A DNA stretch of 64,000 bases, from positions 1 through 64,000 of the forward strand of contig JACJXK010000011.1 in the NCBI GenBank assembly GCA_020636675.1. Direction: 5' to 3'. The stretch is from Prevotellaceae bacterium. Lineage in GTDB: Bacteria; Bacteroidota; Bacteroidia; Bacteroidales; Paludibacteraceae. Each line of letters opens with the position of its first letter. Positions within the stretch are counted from its first letter, which is position 1. Position numbers and translations under genes: made by a program. Below the pieces are notes generated by a model that saw only the letters and a list, made by a program, of their open reading frames with translations, made no database searches and had not been told where the DNA came from. Below, in pieces: positions 33,788 to 42,826 of this stretch.

Positions 33788-34771
33788 TTATGATAATACC
33801 GTTGTAAATCCTAGAATAGGGACGATTCCATCTCCTTCAAAAAGGAGAAACCCTGCCGCGTCCTGAGCTGCGTTTATATGGACCTGCAACTCTGCATCGG
33901 CAGGAAGGAAGAGATCTATGATACAAAGTAACTGCTTATACGCCAAACTGTCAGGCAGAAACAAGTCTTTATACGCTCTATTCAAACCGGTTATATCTAC
34001 CTTCACCACCGGAAACGAATCCGTAACGCCACCGCCCATGGTGGCAGACATACCCAGCCGTCCATAACCCAAACTCCACATTTCCTCCTCACGAATAGTT
34101 AACTGCTCCTGACACAAAGATATGGAGACCTCGCAGTCAAGACATACGGACAACACCTCCGCTATCTGATCGGGAGTCGTCAGCCGATAACTTTGAGACA
34201 GGAAATGGACTACAAACAAAGCCTTATCCAATTCCATATCTTTCAGAAAAGGCCAATGGGAATCCAGTAGCCGGACAAACTCACCATGTTTGTCTCTTTT
34301 CTCCAAACGCCACTCGTACAGATGAGCTACGATGAGCATCCTATCCATCATCATCTCAAAAGGCCGGAAAAAGAACCTAGCATTGAAGCTCTCCTGTTTT
34401 CCTCTTTTCATGGCATCCAGAACTGCCCGCCTACCTTTCTTACCCTCCGGCATCTGATTGTAATGAAACAATCCCTCCGGCAAAGACTCATAAAGGTCCC
34501 GTTTGATGACATAAAAATTCAGATAGTCTACAAACTCATCATGCGAATATTCACGGGCAATCTTAGAGATGGCTTTACCTCCCGTCCTTTTACCCATACG
34601 GACAATACGCACCTCATCTGCCGGAGTCCCGCTTTCCACCAGACCAGCAGCCAGCAGTTCCGCCTTATAGTCTGTCGACAGCGTATTGCCAAGGGGTAAG
34701 TCCTTGCGTCGTTTCTTCTCCATACTCAGAATCTGTTTTGCATTTCCTACCATTTTTTCACTTGCATTCAT
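33788..34771 (-). CDS. tssG: T6SS baseplate protein TssG
   Basis: A 327-residue baseplate subunit. The N-terminal half contains LNFYVIKRDLYESLPEGLFH, a region in which TssG proteins resemble TssF partners. The C-terminal third holds LGYGRLGMSATMGGGVTDSF, the form of the conserved LG-x-x-x-x-LG motif of TssG, followed by ITGLNRAYKDLFLP. TssG with TssF and TssK forms the wedge around the VgrG hub. It lies 74 bases after tssK and just before the small membrane proteins. The call rests on this motif, length and context. Confidence 0.82.
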   Translation of the reverse strand: MNASEKMVGNAKQILSMEKKRRKDLPLGNTLSTDYKAELLAAGLVESGTPADEVRIVRMGKRTGGKAISKIAREYSHDEFVDYLNFYVIKRDLYESLPEGLFHYNQMPEGKKGRRAVLDAMKRGKQESFNARFFFRPFEMMMDRMLIVAHLYEWRLEKRDKHGEFVRLLDSHWPFLKDMELDKALFVVHFLSQSYRLTTPDQIAEVLSVCLDCEVSISLCQEQLTIREEEMWSLGYGRLGMSATMGGGVTDSFPVVKVDITGLNRAYKDLFLPDSLAYKQLLCIIDLFLPADAELQVHINAAQDAAGFLLFEGDGIVPILGFTTVLS

Positions 34772-34845
34772 TTAGTCAGACTTCCCGTAGTAGAACGAGA
34801 ATAGCCGCCATCAAAATTTTGGCGACAAATTATTCAATACACCTC

Positions 34846-35982
34846 TCAATCCACCACCAACCAACCAGTACCTTTTGACGATGCGCCATCGGAATGTCGC
34901 TCCGACACCGAGATGACAATACTCTCTTTATGCTGACCGATATAGTCCAAATGACTCAAGTTCACGAAGAGCTCTTCCAACGTGCGGATAACACCATCCA
35001 CCACCAGCATAGACGAGCGGATGCGGTTATGATTATAGGGTTTATCCACAGCCTCCTCCATCATATGTTCGAACGAAGAGGGCGAGATTCCGTTCCATTC
35101 GTAGAAATATTTCAACATCTCCTCCTTCTCTCTCTTTGGCAGGAAACCCAGACCTACCATCACCGAGTTAGCAAGAGAGGTCAGAATCTCCACCGCCTGA
35201 TACGGAGACAAAGTATAGGCACAGTTGCGCCACCTGAAATAAAGGGATCCCAAACTCCGCATCAACTCTTTGCTTAATAACAACACGCTATCCATGACCG
35301 AAGATCTGTCTGATTGCCCCATAGCCTTCTCTATAACCAGACGAACGGAATTCTGTATCGTGGCAATTTTCTCCGACAGACTATTCACATAACCTCGCAA
35401 ATCAGGATGCGAAGACATCGTCATGGATGACGGTATATAATTGGCATCCAAAACAAAAGCGGACTCCTTCTTACGGAGAAGGCCAACCACCACATCAAAA
35501 GGACCATATCTATTCACCTCCTTTTTAAGTCTTGCCACCATGTTGAGACGATAAGAGGGTTCTACGAACGGGTAGCGAGGTGGCGTCTCTTGCAGATTCG
35601 GCTCTCCGCTCGGATTCCGATCATACGGGGAGACAGACAAGACCACATCCCAACCCGCCTCCGGCACCTCCCCTTCCGTCTCGCAAGGGCAACTCACACT
35701 CTCGTTCCCGTCGTTCAGGAGAAGCATATACCCGCCAGGAGTCATTCCCCGATACGCATCCAAAACCAATAGAGCATGGCTTCCTTTCCCGTTTATTCGC
35801 AGACGCATGGACGGTTCTCCTTTCTCCTCCGGCAACAGTCCGTACAGAAACGGAGATTGTAGCACCGATGTGTTACGAAGCATTCGCTCCAACAAGTAAT
35901 TTTCCGTCGCCACAAAATGGGAGGATGACACGTTCATGCCCTGCATCCAGTTAACTGGCAAATATTCCGATTTGTTTTCCAT
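34846..35982 (-). CDS. tssK: T6SS baseplate protein TssK
   Basis: A 378-residue TssK from ATG 35982. PVNWMQGMNVSSSHFVATEN near residues 7-26 matches the W-x-x-GM-x-L-x-x-x-HF start of the family. A shoulder domain, a helical bundle (SLSEKIATIQNSVRLVIEKA) and a C-terminal head follow. TssK links the baseplate wedge to the membrane complex. I chose 35982 because an upstream ATG at 36030 overlaps tssN and would add 16 unlikely residues. The gap to tssN is then 13 bases. Confidence 0.87.
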   Translation of the reverse strand: MENKSEYLPVNWMQGMNVSSSHFVATENYLLERMLRNTSVLQSPFLYGLLPEEKGEPSMRLRINGKGSHALLVLDAYRGMTPGGYMLLLNDGNESVSCPCETEGEVPEAGWDVVLSVSPYDRNPSGEPNLQETPPRYPFVEPSYRLNMVARLKKEVNRYGPFDVVVGLLRKKESAFVLDANYIPSSMTMSSHPDLRGYVNSLSEKIATIQNSVRLVIEKAMGQSDRSSVMDSVLLLSKELMRSLGSLYFRWRNCAYTLSPYQAVEILTSLANSVMVGLGFLPKREKEEMLKYFYEWNGISPSSFEHMMEEAVDKPYNHNRIRSSMLVVDGVIRTLEELFVNLSHLDYIGQHKESIVISVSERHSDGASSKGTGWLVVD

Positions 35983-35995
35983 ATCAATTAAGTTT

Positions 35996-36859
35996 TCACA
36001 TTCCACACTTTCTGACCCGTTTCGCCACAATCAGATTCTGCTCCACAAAGGCATTGTCCACGAACGACAGGTCGGGATCCATGTATCGGCGGGGTCTAAA
36101 AAAAGACGATTTGGTATAAAATATCCACCCATAGGGAGACTCCGAATCATTGATTTCTATCCGGTTGCCAGACTTCTTCTGGTTATAATCGGAAACAATC
36201 AGGCCAAACCAATCGCCCAAAACCATACTAGGCAACGATTTCGCCTTAATTCTGATAGGTTTCCCTTCGTCCACAGTTCGGTAGACTTCAATCTCGCAAA
36301 CCAACAAACCGTCGGCATCTATCGACGATTGAGACACATTGAAAGTATCTGTCGACAGATACGTCCGCATCTTATAAATCTCCAACGGGATTTTCAGATA
36401 GCTCTCGTATGTTTTCAGGAATAACGGCACCAACAGTAACGCGCAGACCGACGAGCCCGCCCAAATGCCATACAGGAAATCGTTCGTGAGGTTAAACCAG
36501 ACGGAGAAAAGAGCCCACGCCATCAGCATCTGAACAAAGAGGAAAAGGAGCAACAGACATAACGATCCCGATTCCAATCTCTTCACATAACGCACCAATA
36601 GCCTATGATTGACAAAACCGGCCAAAAGATACAACAGCTGAATAGCCAGAAACGTATACGGCATGAACATCACTTGCAGGAAACCAAAAAAACCGGGCAG
36701 GGATAGCACAAAGCATGAAACAAGGATAAAAACGATTGCCTTCCTATCGTCCAATAACTTGTTTTTCTTAGCAACAAACAAGACCACCGCCGCCAACAAA
36801 AAGGCTAACAAAGGAAACAGCAGATAAGTCTTGAAGAGATCAGCAAAAATAAGATTCAT
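35996..36859 (-). CDS. tssN: T6SSiii inner-membrane protein TssN
   Basis: A 287-residue protein with four or five transmembrane helices in the first 150 residues (for example LLFPLLAFLLAAVVLFVA, then FILVSCFVLSLPGFFGFL) and a soluble C-terminal domain (about 160-287, including MVLGDWFGLIVSDYNQKK). This topology and its place beside tssK and tssF fit TssN, the Bacteroidota protein that connects baseplate and membrane complex. It starts 1 base after tssF. Confidence 0.85.
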   Translation of the reverse strand: MNLIFADLFKTYLLFPLLAFLLAAVVLFVAKKNKLLDDRKAIVFILVSCFVLSLPGFFGFLQVMFMPYTFLAIQLLYLLAGFVNHRLLVRYVKRLESGSLCLLLLFLFVQMLMAWALFSVWFNLTNDFLYGIWAGSSVCALLLVPLFLKTYESYLKIPLEIYKMRTYLSTDTFNVSQSSIDADGLLVCEIEVYRTVDEGKPIRIKAKSLPSMVLGDWFGLIVSDYNQKKSGNRIEINDSESPYGWIFYTKSSFFRPRRYMDPDLSFVDNAFVEQNLIVAKRVRKCGM

Positions 36860-36860
36860 A

Positions 36861-38687
36861 TCATTCTATAAATATTCGATAATTAAATGTCATGGGTGAA
36901 TTTTCACGCAGGCAGTCATACAGATTGTCCGAAATTTGCCTTCGCTGCTTCTCATCCTCCATCGGAGCGAGAGGTCGCAGATGCACGTCGATAGTCCGCA
37001 ACAAACCCTCGCCGGGCAAGAGTCCCCGCATCACACCCTTCTCGATGCGGACATCAGAAATGAGATCGGAGAGTTGAGCCAGACAGAAGTTACGGATGTC
37101 ATTATTGGTCACAATCCTATTGCGGCATCCCAGAACATACTTAAAGCGAGCTATCCTCTCACTCTCCGAAGGTGCCGCCGCACCACCCAACGAAGGTGTA
37201 ACCAGAACAGCAGGATTCATGTCACCAAACAGGGACTCCTGAGGATTCAACGACAGACCGATGCGCATACCGTTAGACAATGGTCCTAATGTGGTCCAAT
37301 AACGTACAAAAAACAAGGACGTGCCTTGAGGAGGCTCCACAAAAAGATAATACGGTTTTTCCGTATCGGCAATCACTCTTCCCGACATTCCTCCTATCTT
37401 GGAAAGCAACCGCTCTATCATGTATGTATTCTCCGTATTATGGGAAAAATCAGAAGAGGAAAAGATGCTCATTTCTTCTTCCAAAAGATTTTGAAGCCGC
37501 AACAGGAAATCTTTCGCATCCCGCTGATCGAAAGATTCACAGCCACCTTGCCGCAAGGTATAGAAGTTTTCGTCCGCCCTTTCCTTGTAGCCAAAAGTCC
37601 GAACATAACGTACTCCATTTTCATCCAACACGTCCAACACATCCAACAAAGACTCGCCTCCACTTGCCGGAATAGGTATCACCCCAAAATCATTACGCAC
37701 CGAGTTGGTTATGCTATGCAGCTCCTTATTGACCAAAGGGACAGCATTGGTCAAAATCTGTATATCTGCCAGAACCGTAGCCGAGAACTGAGGAGGAAAT
37801 TCAACCTCCAACCAGACAAGGTCCTCCTTACAAACAGTAGAAGGAAGCGTCGAACCCACTTTCGTCTCCGGAAAAGGAGAAGCATCCTCTTCCGTAACAG
37901 AAATTTCCTCCTCTATCGTGACATAACGTTTACGATAAAAACTCAGAATGTCTTTGCTTACTCGAACATCATTTTCTTGGGAACGGAAGAAACCCGGCAC
38001 CCCATCCATCTTTTTATCCTCAACCGCATACAATCCATTGGACACGCGGATGGGCAACCCATTAAACCGCCAATCACAATAGGTCAACAAACGAAGATAT
38101 TCATTGCGATTGTCCACATTCGGGAAATCGACATAAAGAGAGAGATGGCGAAGAACCGCCTTTTTTGCAGGGATCCGCAACCCGACAAAAACCTTGTTAT
38201 GATTTTCAGGAGAAGACTCGCCTCTGACCACCAGTTTCTTCTCCATATCAGGCAAAACCTCATATACATCGCCACCAACGACGATTGACTTGACAGACAT
38301 ACGGTGTAGCGGTGTGCGGCAAACGGGATAAAAAGAATAACGACGGCTCTCTTTCCTTCCAAGAAAAGGAGACGTGGAATAGAATCCGGACAAAGGGTCT
38401 GTCATAAGACCATCCGTCAACGGATCCAAATATGCGATGGCATGGGCAGGCCGCGCCATCGATACAGACTCCGGCAACAAAACCTCGCTCAACCTCCGCA
38501 TGGTGCGCACCTCAATATCCGCTATATCGTCAGACAGAAGATGAAGCTGCATTGACAACGCTTCGACCAACAGTCTGACAAAAGGATCCAGATTCTCCAC
38601 TTTCTTTATATTCCAAAAATCCAAGGCGGTCCTTATCATCCGGTCCTTTATCTCCTCCTTACTTTCCCTATATCTGTTCATTTGCAA
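36861..38687 (-). CDS. tssF: T6SS baseplate protein TssF
   Basis: A 608-residue TssF. The N-terminus contains IEVRTMRRLSEVLLPESVSM and AIAYLDPLTDG, matching the family's LL-P-...-P region near residues 60-90. YRSF-type segments follow: LVWLEVEFPPQFSATVLADI near 290 and FFVRYWTTLGPLSNGMRIGL near 455. The C-terminus carries RIARFKYVLGCRNRIVTNND and a Y-DCLRENSPM tail. It forms the wedge with TssG and TssE. It starts 2 bases after tssE and is followed closely by tssN. Confidence 0.9.
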   Translation of the reverse strand: MQMNRYRESKEEIKDRMIRTALDFWNIKKVENLDPFVRLLVEALSMQLHLLSDDIADIEVRTMRRLSEVLLPESVSMARPAHAIAYLDPLTDGLMTDPLSGFYSTSPFLGRKESRRYSFYPVCRTPLHRMSVKSIVVGGDVYEVLPDMEKKLVVRGESSPENHNKVFVGLRIPAKKAVLRHLSLYVDFPNVDNRNEYLRLLTYCDWRFNGLPIRVSNGLYAVEDKKMDGVPGFFRSQENDVRVSKDILSFYRKRYVTIEEEISVTEEDASPFPETKVGSTLPSTVCKEDLVWLEVEFPPQFSATVLADIQILTNAVPLVNKELHSITNSVRNDFGVIPIPASGGESLLDVLDVLDENGVRYVRTFGYKERADENFYTLRQGGCESFDQRDAKDFLLRLQNLLEEEMSIFSSSDFSHNTENTYMIERLLSKIGGMSGRVIADTEKPYYLFVEPPQGTSLFFVRYWTTLGPLSNGMRIGLSLNPQESLFGDMNPAVLVTPSLGGAAAPSESERIARFKYVLGCRNRIVTNNDIRNFCLAQLSDLISDVRIEKGVMRGLLPGEGLLRTIDVHLRPLAPMEDEKQRRQISDNLYDCLRENSPMTFNYRIFIE

Positions 38688-38689
38688 GA

Positions 38690-39133
38690 TTAATCTTTAG
38701 ACAACGGGCCCAAATACAATGTATAATGCAATCGGCAGCGGTCTCCTGTCGAATTCAGAACGGCATCCACAAAAACATCGACACGTTTTTTTACACTAAC
38801 ATGATTGACCATACCGTTTTCAATTAGCACATCCTCCACCTCCAGGCGGAAACGGCAGTCGGATATTCGTTTCTCATACAAGCCCACAGCTCGCGCCAAA
38901 CACTCGGCAAACTTGGTTTTCCAGGCATCCAACGAGACGATCCTCTCGAAATCCATCTCCCAAATCCCCGTACCATAGGTTCTGTCAAAAACATGTTCGC
39001 CGGGATAGGTCATAACCAACAGCTCAATGTGTTGATCCACCGACTCCAACTCCGAACATAAATCTACACTTCCGTGAGTTTCATCCAACAAGGCACCAAA
39101 ATCCAACGGTATCTTATAATATCGTCCTTCCAT
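38690..39133 (-). CDS. tssE: T6SS baseplate protein TssE (gp25-like)
   Basis: A 147-residue gp25/TssE-type protein. Conserved features include a central MTYPGEHVFDRTYGTGIWEM and WKTKFAECLARAVGLYEKRI, with strands RFRLEVEDVLIENGMVNHVS. TssE starts sheath polymerisation at the baseplate. It is the first gene of the T6SS run, with a promoter-like element 180 bases upstream and repeat copy F beyond it. Length is normal for the family. Confidence 0.86.
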   Translation of the reverse strand: MEGRYYKIPLDFGALLDETHGSVDLCSELESVDQHIELLVMTYPGEHVFDRTYGTGIWEMDFERIVSLDAWKTKFAECLARAVGLYEKRISDCRFRLEVEDVLIENGMVNHVSVKKRVDVFVDAVLNSTGDRCRLHYTLYLGPLSKD

Positions 39134-39312
39134 ATAAAATTAAGTTGAAGAAGATGATTCATTTTTTCACGTTCCTACTCTCGATTTTTCACTTCTTCTT
39201 TCTCTATTCTGCCAGCAACTGCAGGTTATACAAATTCTCATAAAACACAAAAACAAGGATTACCACACCAACAATACAGGCACATAGGCATTCCCTTCAT
39301 GAATTTACAGCG

Positions 39313-39320
39313 CAAATATA
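39313..39320 (-). promoter_or_regulatory. Predicted -7 element of the T6SS operon
   Basis: On the minus strand TATATTTG fits TAnnTTTG. Transcription would start near 39306, giving a leader of about 170 bases before tssE. Possible TTG-containing -33 strings exist, but none at the usual distance. Confidence 0.45.
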
Positions 39321-39449
39321 AACAGAATTCAAAAACTATACGTACAAATAATTTTTATTATATAAATATTTTTTCAACACACACATCAAAGATAACATAG
39401 GAATCTGATGTAGAATGGGTAATGATGGAAAGTCCGTTTCTATCTCCGT

Positions 39450-39720
39450 AGATTCTCGGACAGGATTTACAGAATGAACAGATTTTTTTCAAAAGCATCT
39501 CGCCATCGGCAATACAACACTCGCCTTTGTTCGCAGAGGATGGGATGCGTGCCGCAGCGTGAACAAACCATTTTGCCCAAAAAGAGAAGAAACAAAAAAG
39601 GTTTTAGCGGAGGAAATTGCCGTATCTTCCGAAAAATAGGACAACAGCAAGTGCAAACAGATGATGCCTAGTGCATTTCGTCCAAATCGTCAACTGTCAT
39701 TTTCTGATGACGACTACTAA
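39450..39720 (+). repeat. Dispersed fold-back repeat, copy F
   Basis: Starts TCGGACAGGATTTACAGAAT and continues with ACACTCGCCTTTG, GATGCGTGCCGCAGCGTG, AAAAAAGGTTTTAGCGGAGG, GACAACAGCAAGTGCA, GATGATGCCTA and a 3' end resembling ACGACTACTAA. It lies between the divergent tssE and valS genes and has no coding capacity that I can support. Confidence 0.7.
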
Positions 39721-39949
39721 GATGTAAAGAACAAAATTTTTCGGAAAAAGACAAAGAAACATCCGCACCATTGAGATTCGGAACAGAATGGGAACGAGCA
39801 CGTATAAACAACCCATAACACCAGATTCCATCACAGAATCAACCATACACCATCATTCGGCATCATTTCCATTCCCTTCTTGTTCCCCAAAATCCCAATT
39901 TATCAAACAATTCCATACTCATTCACAAGTTTTTCTAATAAAAAATTCA

Positions 39950-39957
39950 TAATTTTG
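39950..39957 (+). promoter_or_regulatory. Predicted -7 element of valS
   Basis: TAATTTTG fits TAnnTTTG and lies 43 bases upstream of the valS start. Upstream T-rich bases could supply the -33 region. Confidence 0.55.
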
Positions 39958-39999
39958 CGGACTAAAAACATACGATAAAGTTTCTAAAACATAGATAAA

Positions 40000-42675
40000 A
40001 TGGAATTGGCAAGCAAATACAATCCGACCGACGTAGAGTCAAAATGGTATCAGTACTGGTTGGACAACGGGTTCTTCAAATCGAAGCCCGATGACCGCGA
40101 ACCCTACACAATCGTAATCCCACCGCCTAACGTAACGGGCGTGCTACACATGGGACACATGTTGAACAATACCATTCAGGACATACTCGTGCGCCGCGCA
40201 CGTATGCTTGGCAAGAACGCTTGCTGGGTGCCAGGAACCGACCATGCATCCATAGCCACGGAAGCGAAAGTGGTAAACAAACTGGCACAAGAGGGAATCA
40301 AGAAGACAGACCTCACCCGCGACCAGTTTCTCGGACACGCATGGGAATGGACCCACAAACACGGAGGCATCATCCTCGAACAGCTGAAGAAGCTGGGCGC
40401 ATCCTGCGACTGGGACCGCACAGGCTTTACTATGGACGAGACCCGCAGCAAGAGCGTACTGAAAGTATTCTGCGACCTATATCAAAAAGGTCTTATCTAC
40501 CGCGGCGTGCGTATGGTGAATTGGGATCCGAAGGCCCTTACCGCACTGTCTGACGAGGAGGTCATCTACAAGGAAGAGCACAGCAAACTCTACTACTTGA
40601 AATATTACGTGGCAGAAGACGACGGCAAGGGTGAAACCGGTGACGAAGGCGAGGTAGTCCACCGCGATGAGAAAGGCCGCTACGCCGTAGTTGCCACCAC
40701 CCGTCCGGAAACCATAATGGGAGATACCGCCATGTGTATCAACCCGAAAGACACTAAGAACAGATGGTTGAGCGGAAAGAAGGTAATTGTTCCGCTGGTG
40801 AACCGTATCATTCCGGTCATCGAAGACGAATACGTGGACATCGAGTTCGGTACCGGATGTCTGAAGGTAACTCCCGCACACGACGTGAACGACTATATGC
40901 TCGGTGAGAAATACAACTTGCAGACCATCGACATATTCAACGACAACGGAACCATCAGCGAGGCTGCCGGGCTATACGTCGGCAAAGACCGCTTCGACGT
41001 CCGCAAGCAGATTGAGGCAGACCTTCAGACGTCCGGCCTGCTGGAAAAGGTAGAGGCCTACACCAACAAGGTGGGCTATTCGGAAAGGACCAACGTAGTC
41101 ATCGAGCCTAAACTCTCCATGCAGTGGTTCCTGAAGATGGAACATCTCGCAAAGATAGCTTTGGAGCCTGTCATGAACGACGATCTGAAGTTCTATCCTT
41201 CTAAATACAAAAACACATACCGCAACTGGTTGGACAATATCAAGGACTGGTGCATCAGCCGTCAGTTGTGGTGGGGACACCGCATCCCGGCCTATTTCTT
41301 GCCGGAAGGCGGATATGTGGTTGCCCAGTCGGCAGAGGAAGCTCTGGAATTGGCAAAAGCAAAAACAGGCAACGCCGCCCTTAAAATAGAGGACCTACGT
41401 CAGGACGAAGACTGTCTGGACACATGGTTCTCCTCTTGGCTGTGGCCAATCTCCCTCTTCGACGGGATCAACAATCCTGGCAACGAAGAGATCAAATACT
41501 ACTATCCGACGAACGACTTGGTGACCGGTCCGGACATCATCTTCTTCTGGGTGGCACGTATGATTATGGCCGGATACGAATATGAAGGCGAGATGCCGTT
41601 CCGCAACGTCTATTTCACGGGCATCGTCCGCGACAAGCTGGGACGTAAGATGTCAAAATCGCTCGGCAACTCTCCTGATCCATTGGAGCTGATTGAGAAG
41701 TTCGGCGCAGACGGCGTGCGTATGGGCATGATGCTCTCCGCTCCTGCCGGAAACGACATTCTCTTTGACGAATCGCTCTGCGAACAAGGACGTAACTTCA
41801 ACAATAAGATATGGAACGCCTTCCGTCTGGTAAAAGGATGGGAAGTGGACGAGAAGCTGGAACAACCGGAAGCTGCAAAAATCGCCACCGGATGGTTTCA
41901 CGAGCAATTGGGCAAGACCATCATCGAAATCAACGACTGCTTCGACAAATACCGTATCAGCGAAGCCCTGATGGCCGTCTACAAACTTTTCTGGGACGAA
42001 TTTTCCTCTTGGTACTTGGAAATGGTGAAGCCTGCCTACCAGCAGCCAATAGACAAAGCCACCTACGAGACCACGCTCTCTTATTTCGAAACGCTACTGA
42101 AGCTATTGCATCCGTTCATGCCATTCATCACGGAAGAGCTTTACCAAGCCATCAAAGAGCGTGACGGGAAGGACAGCATCATGGTCAGCCTATTGCCTAC
42201 GGCAACGGACTTCTGCGAGAAGAGTATCCACAGGATGGAGACCACCAAGGATATCATTGCCGGAATACGTAACATACGCGCCGACAAGGGAATCTCTCCA
42301 AGGGAATCATTCGACCTTTTCTACAAAGGTGACTTCTGCGGGAAGAACAACGCCATCATCGAGAAACTCGCCAACATCAGCAAGATAACGGAGACAACAG
42401 GCTCCATCAACGGTGCGGCAGCCTCCTTCATGGTAGGCACCATCGAGATTTCCATCCCTCTCGGAAACAATGTGGATGTGAAGGAAGAGATCAAAAAGAT
42501 GGAAGATGAAATCAAATACCTGCAAGGGTTCTTGATTTCGGTGGAGAAGAAGCTAAGCAACGAGAAATTCGTGGCCAATGCGAAACCGGAGATTGTGGAC
42601 AACGAACGCAAGAAGAAGGCGGACGCCGAGAGTAAAATCGCCACATTGAAGGAGAACATCGCAAAGATGAAATAA
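40000..42675 (+). CDS. valS: Valyl-tRNA synthetase
   Basis: An 891-residue class I synthetase that charges tRNA-Val in the cytoplasm. The ATP-binding motif is PPNVTGVLHMGHML (HIGH type) near residue 47 and the second is GRKMSKSLGNSPDP (KMSKS) near 548. The editing domain lies between, with TTRPETIMGDTAMCIN near 235. The C-terminal anticodon-binding domain and a coiled-coil arm (DVKEEIKKMEDEIKYLQGFL) complete it. Length and order are typical. A terminator follows 20 bases after the stop. Confidence 0.98.
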   Translation: MELASKYNPTDVESKWYQYWLDNGFFKSKPDDREPYTIVIPPPNVTGVLHMGHMLNNTIQDILVRRARMLGKNACWVPGTDHASIATEAKVVNKLAQEGIKKTDLTRDQFLGHAWEWTHKHGGIILEQLKKLGASCDWDRTGFTMDETRSKSVLKVFCDLYQKGLIYRGVRMVNWDPKALTALSDEEVIYKEEHSKLYYLKYYVAEDDGKGETGDEGEVVHRDEKGRYAVVATTRPETIMGDTAMCINPKDTKNRWLSGKKVIVPLVNRIIPVIEDEYVDIEFGTGCLKVTPAHDVNDYMLGEKYNLQTIDIFNDNGTISEAAGLYVGKDRFDVRKQIEADLQTSGLLEKVEAYTNKVGYSERTNVVIEPKLSMQWFLKMEHLAKIALEPVMNDDLKFYPSKYKNTYRNWLDNIKDWCISRQLWWGHRIPAYFLPEGGYVVAQSAEEALELAKAKTGNAALKIEDLRQDEDCLDTWFSSWLWPISLFDGINNPGNEEIKYYYPTNDLVTGPDIIFFWVARMIMAGYEYEGEMPFRNVYFTGIVRDKLGRKMSKSLGNSPDPLELIEKFGADGVRMGMMLSAPAGNDILFDESLCEQGRNFNNKIWNAFRLVKGWEVDEKLEQPEAAKIATGWFHEQLGKTIIEINDCFDKYRISEALMAVYKLFWDEFSSWYLEMVKPAYQQPIDKATYETTLSYFETLLKLLHPFMPFITEELYQAIKERDGKDSIMVSLLPTATDFCEKSIHRMETTKDIIAGIRNIRADKGISPRESFDLFYKGDFCGKNNAIIEKLANISKITETTGSINGAAASFMVGTIEISIPLGNNVDVKEEIKKMEDEIKYLQGFLISVEKKLSNEKFVANAKPEIVDNERKKKADAESKIATLKENIAKMK

Positions 42676-42695
42676 GATTCAAAAAAAACATTCAT

Positions 42696-42730
42696 AGGAA
42701 AGCCCGAAACGGAAAGTTTCGGGCTTTCCT
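42696..42730 (+). terminator. Terminator after valS
   Basis: AGGAAAGCCCGAAAC and GTTTCGGGCTTTCCT form a perfect 15-bp stem around GGAAA. The T-tract after it is weak. Confidence 0.85.
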
Positions 42731-42826
42731 CCCATTTATCCGTCAATTATTTTCACTTTCCATGAGAATCCGTAACTTCGCCCATTATTTATATATTTAA
42801 CATAAACGAACAACGTTCATCTTCCA

